Part shown: piece by piece, positions 28,948 through 41,216 of the stretch | Position numbering within the stretch: the first letter of the stretch is position 1 | Layout of the letters: each line of letters opens with the position of its first letter | From: Chaetoceros tenuissimus | Lineage: Eukaryota > Bacillariophyta > Thalassiosirophyceae > Chaetocerotales > Chaetocerotaceae | Direction of reading: 5' to 3' | Length of the DNA stretch: 64,000 nt | Assembly (NCBI GenBank): GCA_021927905.1 | Contig: BLLK01000051.1 | Span: forward strand, 1,116,001-1,180,000 | Notes under the pieces: model-generated | What the model was told of the DNA's origin: nothing | What the model saw: only the letters and a program-made list of their open reading frames with translations | The model's database searches: none | Program-made: the position numbers and the translations under genes

Positions 28948-31227
28948 ATGAATTTCTTTCAGCAGGCAGTGGCACTGCTGAGTGCATCACATATATTGAC
29001 ATCATCCTCTGCAACTCCAATTACAGATCCAAGTCCGATCCAAACCGTCGAAGGACCATTTAAACATTTCATCCCACATAACAATAACCACACATGCACT
29101 GCTGACTCCCACGCTACACCATTTAATAATCAAATTCGTGGAGTGAATCTTGGAGGATGGATGGTGCTCGAGCCATGGATCACTCCTTCTCTATTTTATC
29201 AATTTCTAGGCAAAGATGAAACTACAACCGCAACGGATATTTATAATTTTTGTAAAGTTTTAGGTCCGGTAGAAGGAAATATTCAGCTACAGAGACATTG
29301 GAAAACTTGGGTGACGGAATCCATCATTGAGGAGTTGAAAGAGAGTGGTGCTGTCAATTCTCTGAGGTTGCCAGTTGGTGATTGGATGTACAAACCCTAT
29401 GGTCCGTATGTAGGTTGTACAGACGGTGCATTGGAGTATGTAGATGATTTGCTGGATTGGGCATATGCCAATGGACTCTCTGTCTTGATTGATATTCATG
29501 GATTGAAAGGATCGCAGAATGGGTTCGATAATAGTGGTCAGTCCATGGGTTTTGAATGGACTTCATTCTTGAACACTGTTCCTGCTGGTGATGTTACGTT
29601 TGAACATTGGCCGATCCGTTCTGCAGGATGGGTAGGAACTTTTGATAGGGACCATGCCAACTATACCGATATTAACTATGACAATATCCAACATGCACTT
29701 GATGTGATCCAGGCGATTGTGGATAGATATAAGGATCATCCTGCTGTACTTGGACTTGAACCGGTAAATGAACCGTGGCAATACACTCCAATTGATGTTT
29801 TGAAGCAATTCTACTGGGACGGATATCTTATTGTAAAAAAGTCAGCTCCTTACTGGAAGTATATTATGCATGATAGTTTCCGTTTTGACATCAACATTTG
29901 GGGTGGTTTCATGAGTGGATGTCCAGATAGAGCTCTAGATACACACATTTATCAAGCATGGAAGGATCCTTCTTCTAGAGAATTCTTTTATGAGGATGCA
30001 TGTGCAACCAAAAATTTGATTGCAAATATGGAACGAGCATTCGGACCAGTCGTTGTTGGAGAATGGTCTCTTGCTACTGATAATTGTGCCATGTGGCTCA
30101 ATGGTTTCAATGACAACCTGCCTGGATTCCCTCGTCTTCCTTGCAAATTTATTCCATGGTAAGTTACATCCTTTTCTTTTTGAGAAATTGTAAGTTTTAG
30201 AATATATGCCTCATCTTTCTATATTAGTGCTGATCCATACATGGGATTTGATCAACCTGGCACACCAGTTGATCCTGGTAAGCCAGCGCAGGGACCATAT
30301 GGTACAGGTATGAGTACACCAATCTTTGGTCTATGTCCAGTGGGAAGAGATTGGCTCCAGGAATCACCCTTGGATAGTGGAAAAGATTGGATGACGGCCC
30401 CTCCGGAAGCTTTACCTGGCCGAGATGCAACTGATGAGGTCATGCGTAACTTAGCAGAGAAGAAAATCAGTAGTTTCAGTGGAATTGGACATGGATTTTA
30501 TTTCTGGAACTTTAGAACAGATTTGTATGAACCTCATTGGTCTTATATGCTTGCTCTAGAAAGAGGATGGATTCCAAAGGGGAATCTGAAGGATGATAGT
30601 ATTATGAAAGCTTGTCACAAGGAAGACAATGGTCTTTACTTGTGTATTTCCAAGAGAGATCAATTGCCAAATAATATTCGTAATGGAATCTACTATGCTC
30701 TCGAAAGTGAAGGAAATGTGACTGTAAATGCTCGAGGAAAGAATACCTATAGTATTGTTTGCGACGGGCACCTTTCCTTCAATGAAACTACTGTCTTGAA
30801 TCACACTGCTGTTGCAAACATGACTGGAGACGATTTGTACGCTGCTGCAGATTGCGCATACAACCTTTTCTGGGAAAATCACCGTGGCGAGGGTGTAACT
30901 TGTGATTTCGGAGGTACTGGTTTGCTAGTAGAGGTGAATTTTACTGATATGCCTGGATATAACATTGATGACAAGGAAGATAAAGAAAATCAGGTAGTTG
31001 TGGTAGATGTCCAATCTGCAGAGTTGACTGGATTGATTGCTATCGGAGCTATTTTTGGAGGACTGATTGGGTTCATAATTGCAATGAGATGCAGCAAATC
31101 CTTCAATGCACGTGTTTCTCATTCAAAGCTAGGCCAAAGCATGAAGAGAAATCCTATGCTTCGCAAAAGTTTTGGTGGATTCCGAAGTGACGATTACATG
31201 GAGATTCCCAACACACGTGTGGTGTAA
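28948..31227 (+). CDS. GH5 exo-1,3-beta-glucanase-like protein, membrane-anchored
   Basis: Exons 28948-30158 and 30228-31227, intron GTAAGT...TTAG; 736 aa. An N-terminal signal peptide (1-22) is followed by a GH5 domain like fungal EXG1: GVNLGGWMVLEPWITPSLF (66-84), LRLPVGDW, the acid/base in LEPVNEPW (N274-E275) and the nucleophile in VVVGEWS (E372). Splicing joins CKFIPC to ADPYMGFDQPG. The catalytic fold continues with GHGFYFWNFRTD, then a ~150-residue glycine- and Cys-containing domain and a single C-terminal transmembrane helix (LIAIGAIFGGLIGFIIAM) with a short basic tail. It probably trims 1,3-beta-glucan at the cell surface or vacuole (chrysolaminarin is a 1,3-beta-glucan); which pool is unknown. 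Confidence 0.9.
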
Positions 31228-31334
31228 AAAATGCCAAATAAAAAATAATGATAATATATATATCAATGCAGCTTCATTATATTTTACTTTTGAAAGTACC
31301 AAGAGCTTATACATACGTTGGATACTCGCATCTT

Positions 31335-32824
31335 TTATGCAAAGTAATCCAACGAACCCTTCTTCTTTGCAGCAACCACGGTGATTGCTTCAATGAAATC
31401 TTCATGACTAATTTCACTTCTTTCTCCTCGTAGTGCAAGCATACCTGCTTCTACGCAAACAGCCTTGAGCTGTGCACCATTAAAGTCATCACAACTTCTG
31501 GCCAATTCTTCAAAGACAACATCTTTTCCCACATTCATTTTTCTGGAATGAATCTTCATAATATGCACTCTTGCATCTTCACTAGGATGAGGCAATTCAA
31601 TCTTTCTATCCAAACGTCCAGAACGCAAAAGCGCAGGATCAAGAACATCAGGTCTATTCGTAGCAGCAATAACCTTGATCATATCATTGGAACTAAAGCC
31701 ATCAAGTTGACTCAAAAGCTCAAGCATGGTTCTCTGCACTTCACGATCCCCATTCTGATCTCCTCCAAATCGTTTTGTACCAATCGCATCAATTTCATCA
31801 ATAAACAAAATGGCACCTTCCGCAACCCCCGCTTGAATCTTCTCCTTGGCCAATTCAAAAGCATCACGAATAAGTTTCGCTCCATCTCCAATAAACATTT
31901 GAACAAGTTGCGGACCAGTCAATTTCAAAAAAACAGCATTGGTCTGATTGGCACATGCCCTCGCCAAAAGAGTTTTACCAGTTCCAGGCGGTCCATGCAA
32001 CAAAACACCCTTTGGAGGCTTGATTCCAATGGTATCAAACATATCTTTATGTGTCATTGGTAGTACGACTGCTTCAATGAGTTCTTGAATTTGTTTATCA
32101 CATCCTCCAATGTCACTATAATCTTCTGTAGGTTTTTCATCTACTTCCATGGCTTGGACACGTGAGTCGAATTCAGCAGGTAATTTTTCGAGAATGAGGT
32201 AGGAGTCTTTGTTGGTTCCTATTAGATCTGACGGTTTGAGTTCTTCCGTGTCGACTAGACCTGGTATTGGTAGAAAGATGGTTTGACGTGTGGAAGTACG
32301 AATGACTGCAGATCGGGTTTTACGATTTGCGTCCACGTCGTTGGCTGCTCCATCTTCTTCTTCTTCTGCTTCGAGTCCTGATGAGAGAAATAGAAAGGAG
32401 AAAAGATGTGTCAGCAATGTATAAGATTTATAAAATACTAGTATTATATATATATATATATAATATAATATAATATATACTTACCATCTTCAGCATCGGG
32501 TTCCAAGATTTCAATCACATTTCCAACGAGATAAGGAAGCTGTTTGTTCATTTTGACTTTTTCAACATTTTCCCGGATCCGCTCCTTTTGTGCCCGTTCT
32601 TCATGTTTGAGTCTCTGCACGTCCGACTTCATGACTCTGATATCATTATCTAGTAAACGAATTCGTGTACGTAAATCTTGATTGGACATGGTGCGTGTTT
32701 CATCGTCTTCATTGTCGACTGGTTCTTCTGTTGTGTTGTTGTTGTCGGAGGAGGAAGCGTTGGCTGCTTGATTGTTTTCATTCGAGTCTCCCCAGATATC
32801 TGCTGCTTCGAGGTCGTCACTCAT
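31335..32824 (-). CDS. RPT5: 26S proteasome regulatory ATPase RPT5
   Basis: Exons 32824-32485 and 32377-31335; the 107-nt intron contains a (TA)n run and has GTAAGT...TCAG ends. 460 aa. Features in order: acidic N-terminus, coiled coil (about 40-90), OB-domain segment with LVGNVIEIL and [20 protein letters not shown], then the AAA+ module with GPPGTGKT (Walker A), [12 protein letters not shown] (Walker B), the RPT5-type [12 protein letters not shown] and an arginine-finger region [11 protein letters not shown]. The C-terminus DYFA is an HbYX-type tail that docks into the 20S alpha ring. Assignment to RPT5 over other RPTs rests on the [21 protein letters not shown] linker and the tail. It converges on the glucanase gene. 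Confidence 0.95.
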
Positions 32825-33484
32825 TTTTATTAATATATTTTATTTTGAGGTTTTTATTTGAGGTATGATGATTCAATTAATGGTAGCAGAGTAGCTTGTA
32901 TAGGAATAGCTAATTGTATGTATCATGTTGTATTTGTTGTTGCTCACTGGTTTCTTTTCGGTTCGTTGACCTTCGTAAAGATCCTCCTTGTTGTCCCGTT
33001 CACTAGCTAGATAATGTATAATTGGAGATGGGCTTCGTCATTGTAAAATTTGTATTGGAACAGAAATAAAGTTTCGATGCTAGCTAGTTGTGTCATGGAG
33101 AATCATTTGAGTTTTTGCATTATTAATATTTTTAAAACTCTATGCAATCAATAGTTTTACTTATTCCATTACAGTGTCAATGTCAGAATTGAATCATTGA
33201 TGGAATTATCTGACCAAGCAAAGATGCGTCTATTAGTTATTTTCTAAAATCGCCTTGATATAGTATCAGCTTGATTGTGATATTTGATTCAATCAAGAAC
33301 TACTAAAATGCAAAAAAGTAAATGGACGTGATTCATTGTTTCAATGACTACAGTTTATTCGAGTGTAAAGATTTCTACAACTACGTTTTTAAAATTGATA
33401 CAACAAAAAGGAACCATTCAAACCTATGCATTCTGTCCAGAAATAGATTGAAAATTCAATCATCTATCATCTACGTATTCTCCA
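32825..33484. other. Intergenic
   Basis: RPT5 promoter side and 3' flank of the SDR gene. AT-rich; no ORF, repeat or RNA supported. Confidence 0.5.
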
Positions 33485-34346
33485 TTATTCATCCCAAAAA
33501 TCGACATGATCCCCTGAAGCATATTTATCTTCCATAATCAAGTTCACCAACTTTTTTGCAGTCGTTGCTGGTTGTATATACGTATGTTTCGCCTTTGATC
33601 GTTTGTAAAAAGCACTTAATTCTGGATCAAGTTCTTTGGCATTTGCAAGAATGTCAGTCATGTCCGTTTCAATTGCACCGGGAGCGTAATTTAATACACG
33701 TAGTGATGGTTCTTCTGCAGCTAGGGTTTTATGCCACATGTCTCTCTAGAAACAATGGAATGTATATGGTGAGTCCAGACTATATACATGTAATTTTATA
33801 TTTCTCATAAAGAATACTTACCGCAGCTTTGCCGGAACAATACATGGCCATGGTTTTGAACGGTGTTATTGCACATAAACTAGAAATGTTGACAACGTTG
33901 CACTTTGTCTTGTGTTGATGAGCAAAAAACTTTACAAAGTACGATGAGATCCATATCGCACTAGTCACATTGAAATTCACAGCTTGAGTCATCTCCATTG
34001 GTGTAGGCATATCTGATGAAGGACCGACATATCCCAAAGAACCAGCGTTGTTGATGAGCATGGTTCGTTCGAACTTGTCTTGTTGAATTTCTTCTTTGAA
34101 TAATTTTTCAATGCTTTTATGCAGCGTGTCTATTTCCGATAAATCAATGCTATGAATGGATGTTTGTATTTTCCTCTGGGATGATGATAAGCTGTTTACC
34201 ATTTGTTGAGTTTGCTTTAAACCTTCTAGATTGCGAGCAATCAGACACAGCTTCAATTTAGCTATCCTTGTATCTTTTGCAAAAGCAGTTGCTATGCTTC
34301 TTCCAATTCCTTTCGAAGCACCAGTGATGATGATTAATGTACTCAT
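33485..34346 (-). CDS. Sepiapterin-reductase-like short-chain dehydrogenase
   Basis: Exons 34346-33822 and 33745-33485, intron GTAAGT...CTAG in phase 0; 261 aa. A Rossmann TGASKGIG motif begins at residue 8, NNAG follows at about 99, and the catalytic Ser-Tyr-Lys is NISSL ... YCSGK. Across the junction it reads GKAA-RDMWHKTLAAEEP and then RVLNYAPGAIETDM, the characteristic sepiapterin reductase pattern (GKAARDM...LNYAPGPLDTDM). The enzyme makes tetrahydrobiopterin from 6-pyruvoyl-tetrahydropterin with NADPH. SDR membership is certain; the sepiapterin assignment is strong by motif but substrate is inferred. Confidence 0.87.
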
Positions 34347-34945
34347 TCTATAAACAGTTTTGGAGGAATATATAATGTTTATATAGTTAGTAGACTTTGT
34401 GGAAGTTAAACTCGTATTCGTAATTCTCCGTCCTCCTTTTATTAGTTCTTGATGTCATCACATCATCAAAGATCTGTGATCTGCTGTACGTAGACTGTAG
34501 ATCTTCTTTTCTTTTGGCGAAAACGTCCTCGCTTTCTCGGCTTCCCAGTCAAGATGTCATGACAGTGGTTGATAGGCGTCAGTTACGATAAATTAGATGT
34601 AAGCTAAATTATTCGCGGGAATCCTGTCAATAATTCAAGTATTCCGTTTTACTATTGCCCTTGCGACGTTTTCAGAGAACTTTTTTATTTTGGATCTCAC
34701 TCATTCACGACCATTTTGCAGTACTTTTTGAATTCATGTACTACTCTAACTCAAAAGATTTCTTTCAAGTAGCACTCAGAAAAGATACGTCAACAGGTCA
34801 TTCAATAATAATTTTGATTGTAGTACTTTTCTTCATTCCAGACAAGTAGAACATAGGCTGGCACGAATCATATCGTCAACCTCATCTCTCAGTTCACATA
34901 TCTTTCTCGTTTCATAAATTGCATGTTTCATAGCTACCATCTAAA
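34347..34945. other. Divergent promoter region
   Basis: 600 bp between the SDR gene (-) and the subtilase gene (+). No ORF recognised; ATGATGTCATCACATCATC-like repeats of ATGTCA/TGATGT occur near 34450. Confidence 0.4.
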
Positions 34946-36860
34946 ATGAAATACACTGCAACTGCAATTCTATTCCTCTTCACTTCATCCTTTACTCAGG
35001 CAAAGAGTGAAGGATATCTCAGGAAGCCTAAAGATGATGAGAATGTGACAAAGAACTCTGCTGAGACGACAGACGATGTGAATCGTTTCCTAAATGTGTT
35101 CAACGAGGGAGACGAGATTGAAGCACAATATGAACATGAGAAACAAGAGTCTACTCTTTCAACCATGAGATCTGATAGTGCACGTTTTATTGTCAAGTAC
35201 AAAAGTCAGGTTCATATGCAAGCTATGCATACGTTTGCACTGGCTAGTACTAAATCCAGCTCTTCTCAAGTTGTCATGACTTTCGAGGATAGTGATATGG
35301 AAGTAGTTACCATGGATGATGAAGAAACTATTGCAGAATATTTGGCATCTGGAAATGTAGATTTTATGGAACGTAAGTATATCTTGAAGGAAAAAGTGAT
35401 GCTTTAGGAACATTTTTCTCACTATTATGCTTTCTTTTATAGCGGATCCAATTCGTTATCTATTTGATGCTATCCCTTCTGGACCCTCAAGAGAGTTACA
35501 AGGCGAAGAAATTCCATATGGAATTAACATGGTCAAGGCTCTTGATGTATCTGACGAATTTGTCAAGAACAGAAAGGTTTGTGTGATTGACACTGGGTAT
35601 GATTTAAATCATGAAGATCTACCAAAGCTGAATGTTGGAGGTAACAACAATGTAGGAAATCTTTGGAGCTCTGATGGAAATGGTCATGGTAGTCACTGTG
35701 CAGGTACCATTGCTGCTGTTGAAAACGGAGTGGGAGTAGTTGGTGTCAATAGAAATGGTGAAATTGGACTTCATATCGAGCGTCTCTTTAATGGAAGTGG
35801 TCGTCCTATTTTCGGATCTACAATCATTGGATTAGCGCAAGACTGTGTCAAAGCTGGAAGTAATGTGATTAGCATGAGTCTTGGAGGACCTGTTAGATCC
35901 CAAGCAGAGGAAACTGCCTTTACTGAAATGTATGAGAGAGACAATGTTCTCGTCGTAGCTGCAGCTGGAAATGGTTCGAATACTCGTTGCTCTTGGCCTG
36001 CATGTTACGATGCTGTAGTCAGTGTTGCTGCAATTGATGAAAACAAGGAACTCGCTTTTTTCTCTCAAAGAAATGCTGATGTTGAACTAAGTGGACCAGG
36101 AGTCGATGTACTTTCCACAAAAAGTGGAGGTGGATACATTAAGTATTCTGGAACATCGATGGCTTGTCCTCATGTAGCCGGAGTCGCTGCACTTGTCTGG
36201 TCACACTATCCAGAAAAGAGTGCAAGAGATGTGAGACTTGCATTGACCATGTCTGCTGAGGATCTTGGTGCACCAGGTCGTGACAACTCTTTTGGATATG
36301 GATTAGTTCGAGCTGATCGTGCTCTTTCGGCTCTCGATGGAGACTTTACTTTCCCTCCAACTTCTGCTCCGACTCCAGAGCCTCCATGTTTTGATGAGCC
36401 GAGCAACTACGTGAACAGTAGAGGCAATGGATGCAGCTGGTATGAAGGTGGTTTCTTCATCGACCGCTGTACTTGGTATGGAAGTGCATACGCGAATAGT
36501 GATGGAATCACCGGAGGTGAAGCCTGTTGTGTATGTGGAGGAGGTAGAACTGAACTTCCTGACACTACAGATTCGCCTACCATGTCTCCAGTCGTTTCAA
36601 CTGACGCACCGACTCTTGCGCCAGTTGTAACTACACCATCACCAACTTCGGGACCTACCAAGACATCCTCTCCAACTCGCCTTCCTACGATTTCACCAAC
36701 TTCTTCACCAACAACTGGAGAGTGTCGTGATGTAAGTGACTGGGAAGACAGTTTTGGAAGAACATGCCAATGGTATGGATTCTTCAGATGTCTTTTCTTT
36801 GGAGGAGGAAGAGAGAATGAAGGTCTTGTTGCAAATGAAGCATGCTGCGCTTGTCAGTAA
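34946..36860 (+). CDS. Secreted subtilisin-like serine protease (S8) with two Cys-rich C-terminal modules
   Basis: Exons 34946-35372 and 35443-36860, intron GTAAGT...ATAG; 614 aa. Signal peptide 1-19, then an I9-like propeptide (RFIVKYKSQ to about 143). Catalytic triad: VIDTG (D192), GHGSH (H224) and GTSMACPHVAG (S381), with the oxyanion Asn in AAAGNG. A Ser/Thr/Pro linker follows with PTxxP repeats. Two ~50-residue modules at the end each have the pattern C..W/N....G..C.WY...C..(Y)G......A.ACC.C (about 455-505 and 565-614), a diatom module of unknown function often found on secreted proteins. Likely extracellular or vacuolar endopeptidase made as a zymogen. Confidence 0.92.
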
Positions 36861-36987
36861 ATAAAAGGCGAATCTTTTTTAGGTTAAATTTTCTTACTTA
36901 TTCAACGTAATTCTCTAATACATATAAAGTTTTTGTCTTTGCAAATTTCTCAAGCCTCTCTCTTGAGAGATCTATGAAATAAATGTC

Positions 36988-38682
36988 TTATGCTTCAAAA
37001 CATCTCCATCCCTTATCATTATCATGTGTTCCACTGGAAGCTACCAGTTCATGTCTTTGGTGATACTGTTCTACAAGTCTAGTACGGCCGTAATCAATCT
37101 TGGAAGAACTACCCGAATGACTCAACAAGCTCTTATTTCTTGCGTCATGTCTTTCATATGAAGAGTCAGCTCTAGACACATGATGGCGGTCAACTGCGGC
37201 TTCAAAGGCACTTTTGTATTTTGCTCCAGTTAAACTAGAATGAGATCGTGAAAGATCGTTCATTTTCTTTTCATCGCAAAGTACATCTACTGGGATTTGA
37301 TTTTCGTCTGGGTTTGATCTACTTCTATGCCTCGAACCAGATCTCTTTCTACTACTCAACTTGTAATCATTATCTTTTTTTACTTTTGGCCTCGACACCA
37401 TTTTTTCCATTTCATAAGGGTCAGTATCTGTTTTAACTTTTGATCTCGATGCCGTTCTTTCCATTTGGTAAGGATCATTTTCGTTTTGGTCATTCATCTG
37501 TTTCGCTTTCCCAGTGAATTCTTTTTGAGAAACTTGATACGAGTCTTCTTTCCTTGTTTCCTTCTCGAATCTTGAATCTCTTTCTCTAATTCTAGATGAC
37601 TTCTTCCGTCCTAATCTCAATCTTGAGCTGTTTCTTGCTTTATTACTAGTTCGTTGCCTAATTTCTTCATTTTCCAAGTTGCTTATCACGTCTTGAATGA
37701 CTGCATCGTTCTTTTGCATACTTTTGGTGGGAGACACGCCTTCTGTAATAAGATTGCCTCCTGTGTTGTCGTTCATCATAACTTGCGCGCTCATTGTTTC
37801 AAGATCCAAGAGCCTGGATTCCGGTTTGACTCCAAATCTCTCTCCAACTTTCTTGAGATTATGCGTAACCTGATTCAAACTTGAGAGTAGGTTGCTTTCA
37901 TCTGCAGCTAGAGTAGCATCAAACTGAGTCAATTTCAAAAGAATTGGGTAGAGATCCTTCCAGCATCTTGCTGTCACTTCAGTCATGAAAGCCGAAAGTT
38001 CACTAGCATAATTTTCATATTGCTGTCTAGAGCTTACTAGCTTTGCTTGATTTCTTGCAAGCTTTGCAAGTAATCGTTCATCCACAGTCATTCCTTTTGC
38101 GATGATTTTGGTTTTCTCGTTATTGATTTTGTCTACCTTACTTTGGTAGTGATCAAGATCTCTGCGTAAACGTTCAGCCTGTGTCAAAGAAGCAGTGATT
38201 CTTGAAACAACCACCTTTTCCCAATCCACAGCATAAGTAAGTACATGATCAGCAAACCTATCGCAGTAAAGTCTTTGCCTAATATGCAAGTTATGATGAA
38301 CCATCATATATGAGTTCAAGTCCTTTAAGTTAGGTTCATCGTCATCCATAGGAATGGTTCCAGCTTCGGAAGCAATAGGAGACTCATGTGCAAGAGCTGC
38401 AACACGTTTAGCAACCTGTGAAAAGAAGAAAAAAGAATTTAGATATAATCCTAAAGCATACGAATTCAACTACATCAAAACAGGACCCACCATATAACGA
38501 GACTCGTTCATCTTCAAAAGTGAAACATGCTGTGCCTTCAACGCTTCAATCAAGCTTTTGATCTTTTGCTTCAATTGCTTGAACTGACCAGTCAGAAAGT
38601 CAATGTCAGAACTTCTATTCGATCCTTTCGGGGAGCGAAGGATCTTTTCCTTTATGTGCTGCCCAATACGTGGTTTCACCAT
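36988..38682 (-). CDS. Coiled-coil protein with BAR-like helical core
   Basis: Exons 38682-38491 and 38415-36988, intron GTGGGT...ACAG in phase 0; 539 aa. The N-terminal two-thirds is helical and rich in hydrophobic heptads (FLTGQFKQLKQKIKSLIEALKAQ, RITASLTQAERLRRDLDHYQSKV, LLAKLARNQAKLVSSRQQYE, FMTEVTARCWKDLYPILLKL), which resembles a BAR or F-BAR-like bundle. The C-terminal third is basic, Arg/Ser-rich and disordered, with repeated DPYEMEKMVSRPKVK-type units near 345-385. A membrane-remodelling or cytoskeletal adaptor is plausible; the BAR call is by pattern only. Confidence 0.65.
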
Positions 38683-39201
38683 TAGATGTTTATGTTTGTG
38701 TTTCGAACAAAGTGTAATTGTATTGAGGAACTTCTTGACCTATATTCAATCTCTAAAGATGATTTTGATGAATGAATGAGGAGGATGCTACTGAACGGAT
38801 ACATCGTCGTCTTGACTTCCTTCAATTCGGCCATCTTTTGCAATACTTTTTTCTATGTTGTCAATAAATTGTTCGATTTTGAATCGCTGAGAAAAATAAT
38901 TTAGTTTTGTGAGGAAATCTATTGTTTTCCTATCCCCTCTTCTCTCTCTTTCTTATATTTAGGCCATTTTTGACAGCATCACAATGATGATTTCGGACAA
39001 TTTTTCAACAATTTGTCCGTTTAGGTTGGGAGATAGATTGCAGATCAAACGAGAAGCGAACCCTGATGACACTCAACACTCATCTTCTTCAAAAAAAAGT
39101 GCCAATGAAATCTGGAACAATCGAAGATCTTCTTCTTGTGCTCATAATAAAAACAAACAAAGAATAAAACGAACACGAAATTAAAAACAACATACAAAAC
39201 C
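38683..39201. other. Divergent promoter region
   Basis: Spacer between the coiled-coil gene (-) and the CARC-repeat gene (+). A short ATG frame at 38984-39184 has no recognisable features and is not called. Confidence 0.4.
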
Positions 39202-41053
39202 ATGGGAAATAATTATTCCAACAACGTTTCTTTCTCTGAAGCAGGGAGTGAAGAGGAATGGGAAAATGTATCCAATGTAGATTACTGCGAAGATGATGAT
39301 GAAGTTCTTCTTCATGATGAAGGTAAGTTCAAAAACGTTGTAGATGAAACAAATATGCAATTTTATAAATACAGATTCTAATCATAGTTTTACAGATTTC
39401 ATAGAACGTCTCCGCATCCTTGAAGATGCAAAACAACTCAAGCAACTAGCAAAGATGTTTATGCATCCAGAGCTACCAGTTGAAGTAGACCCAGCAGCAT
39501 GTGCGAGATGCTACTATGACAGAGCATCTGCACCTATGCAAGAAACTAAGGATGATATGGAAGAAAAGGACATACTCATGGAAGATATTGAGAACTTGAA
39601 AAGACTAGCAAAAGATTACTTGCATCCAGAACTACCAGTTGAAGTAGATCCAGCTGCATGCGCAAGATGCTACTATGATAGAGCATCAGCTCCTATGCAA
39701 GAAACTAAGGATGATATGAAAGAAAAGAACATGCTCATGAAAGACATTGAGAACTTGAAAAGACTAGCAAAAGATTACTTACATCCAGAGCTATCGGCTA
39801 TTACCTCAGATCCAGCTGCATGCGCAAGATGCTACTATGACAGAGCATCAGCTCCTATGCAAGAAACTAAGGAAGAAATGGAAGAGCATGATAGAGTAAT
39901 GGCCGATGTAGCTGAGCTAAGACACTTAGCTCGTGACTACTTGCATCCAGAGCTATCGGTTATTACCTCAGATCCAGCTGCATGCGCAAGATGTTATTAT
40001 GACAGAGCATCAGCTCCTATGCAAGAAACTAAGGAAGAAATGGAAGAGCATGATAGAGTAATGGCTGATGTAGCTGACCTAAGACGTCTAGCTCGCGACT
40101 ATTTGCATCCAGAGCTATCGGTTGTTACCTCAGATCCATCTGCATGTGCAAGATGCTACTTTGATAGAGCATCAGCTCCTATGCAAGAAACTAAGGAAGA
40201 AATGGAAGAGCATGATAGAGTATTGACTGATGTAGCTGAGCTAAGACACTTAGCTCGTGACTATTTGCATCCAGAGCTATCGGTTGTTACTTCAGATCCA
40301 TCTGCATGCGCGAGGTGCTATTACGACAGAGCATCAGCTCCTATGCAAGAAACTAAGGAAGAAATGGAAGAGCATGGTAGAGTATTGACTGATGTAGCTG
40401 AGCTAAGACACTTAGCTTGTGACTATTTGCATCCAGAGCTATCGGTTGTTACCTCAGATCCATCTGCATGCGCGAGGTGCTATTACGACAGAGCATCAGC
40501 TCCTATGCAAGAAACTAAGGAAGAAATGGAAGAGCATGATAGAGTAATGGCCGATGTAGCTGAGCTAAGACACTTAGCTTGTGACTATTTGCATCCAGAG
40601 CTATCTGTTGTTACTTCAGATCCATCAGCATGTGCAAGATGCTACTTTGACAGAGCATCTGCACCTATGCAAGAAACTAAGGAAGAAATGGAAGAGCATG
40701 ATAGAGTATTGACTGATGTAGCTGAGCTAAGACGCCTAGCTTGTGACTATTTGCATCCAGAGCTATCGGTTGTTACCTCAGATCCAGCTGCATGCGCAAG
40801 ATGCTACTTTGATAGAGCATCTGCAACGGTACAGGACTCATTTGAGGAGGCAGAGCAACATCACGAGGTATTGGTGGATGCACTGAATCTTAAGAGTCTC
40901 GCTGAAAAGGTCAAGCATTTATCCATCAGTACTAATAAGGTCAATCCATCAACCACTTTATCTGCTGCTGAAATGGCAAAGAATAAAGTATCAGTTTCTT
41001 CGGTCAATCTCTATGGACTTGATGATGACTTTTCCGACGCTGCCCTCTTCTAG
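39202..41053 (+). CDS. CARC tandem-repeat protein, putatively N-myristoylated
   Basis: Exons 39202-39322 and 39375-41053, a 52-nt intron GTAAGT...ACAG; 599 aa. The spliced N-terminus MGNNYSN fits an N-myristoylation site (G2, N3, S6), and the first 40 residues are acidic. From about residue 70 there are nine tandem units of 53-54 residues with the core HPEL-(5-6)-DPxACARCYYDRASAPMQE-TK, followed by an amphipathic helix (EEHDRVMADVAELRHLARDY). Each unit carries a CxxC pair. Units 3-8 are nearly identical; the ninth diverges (ASATVQDSFEEAEQ). I recall similar ARNYYDRPSAP-type repeats from other uncharacterised diatom proteins. A membrane-tethered scaffold or metal-binding array is conceivable; no function is known. 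Confidence 0.75.
39461..40905 (+). repeat. Nine in-frame 159/162-bp coding repeats
   Basis: The first two units are 159 bp and the later ones 162 bp, each starting at ATGCATCCAGAGCTA or TTGCATCCAGAGCTA. Internal units differ at few bases, mostly silent or Tyr/Phe, Asp/Gly and Arg/Cys changes, which points to recent expansion or gene conversion inside the gene. Confidence 0.9.
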
Positions 41054-41216
41054 AATGAAAGAGCATTTATATTTTTGTATAAATTCAGATAAGATACATA
41101 TAAATTAAAAAGATTTGGAAAATCGAAAAGGCTAATCTAGCATCTAAAAAAAAAAGAAAACCAATCGAAATTATCTGTAATGAAGTCTTGTTCATTCTGT
41201 ATGGAAAAGACATAGA

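Noticed and set aside
32440-32480. (TA)n run as a functional element
   Set aside because: Lies inside an RPT5 intron and is an ordinary microsatellite.
38984-39184. 66-aa plus-strand ORF
   Set aside because: No domain, low complexity, and located in a divergent promoter.
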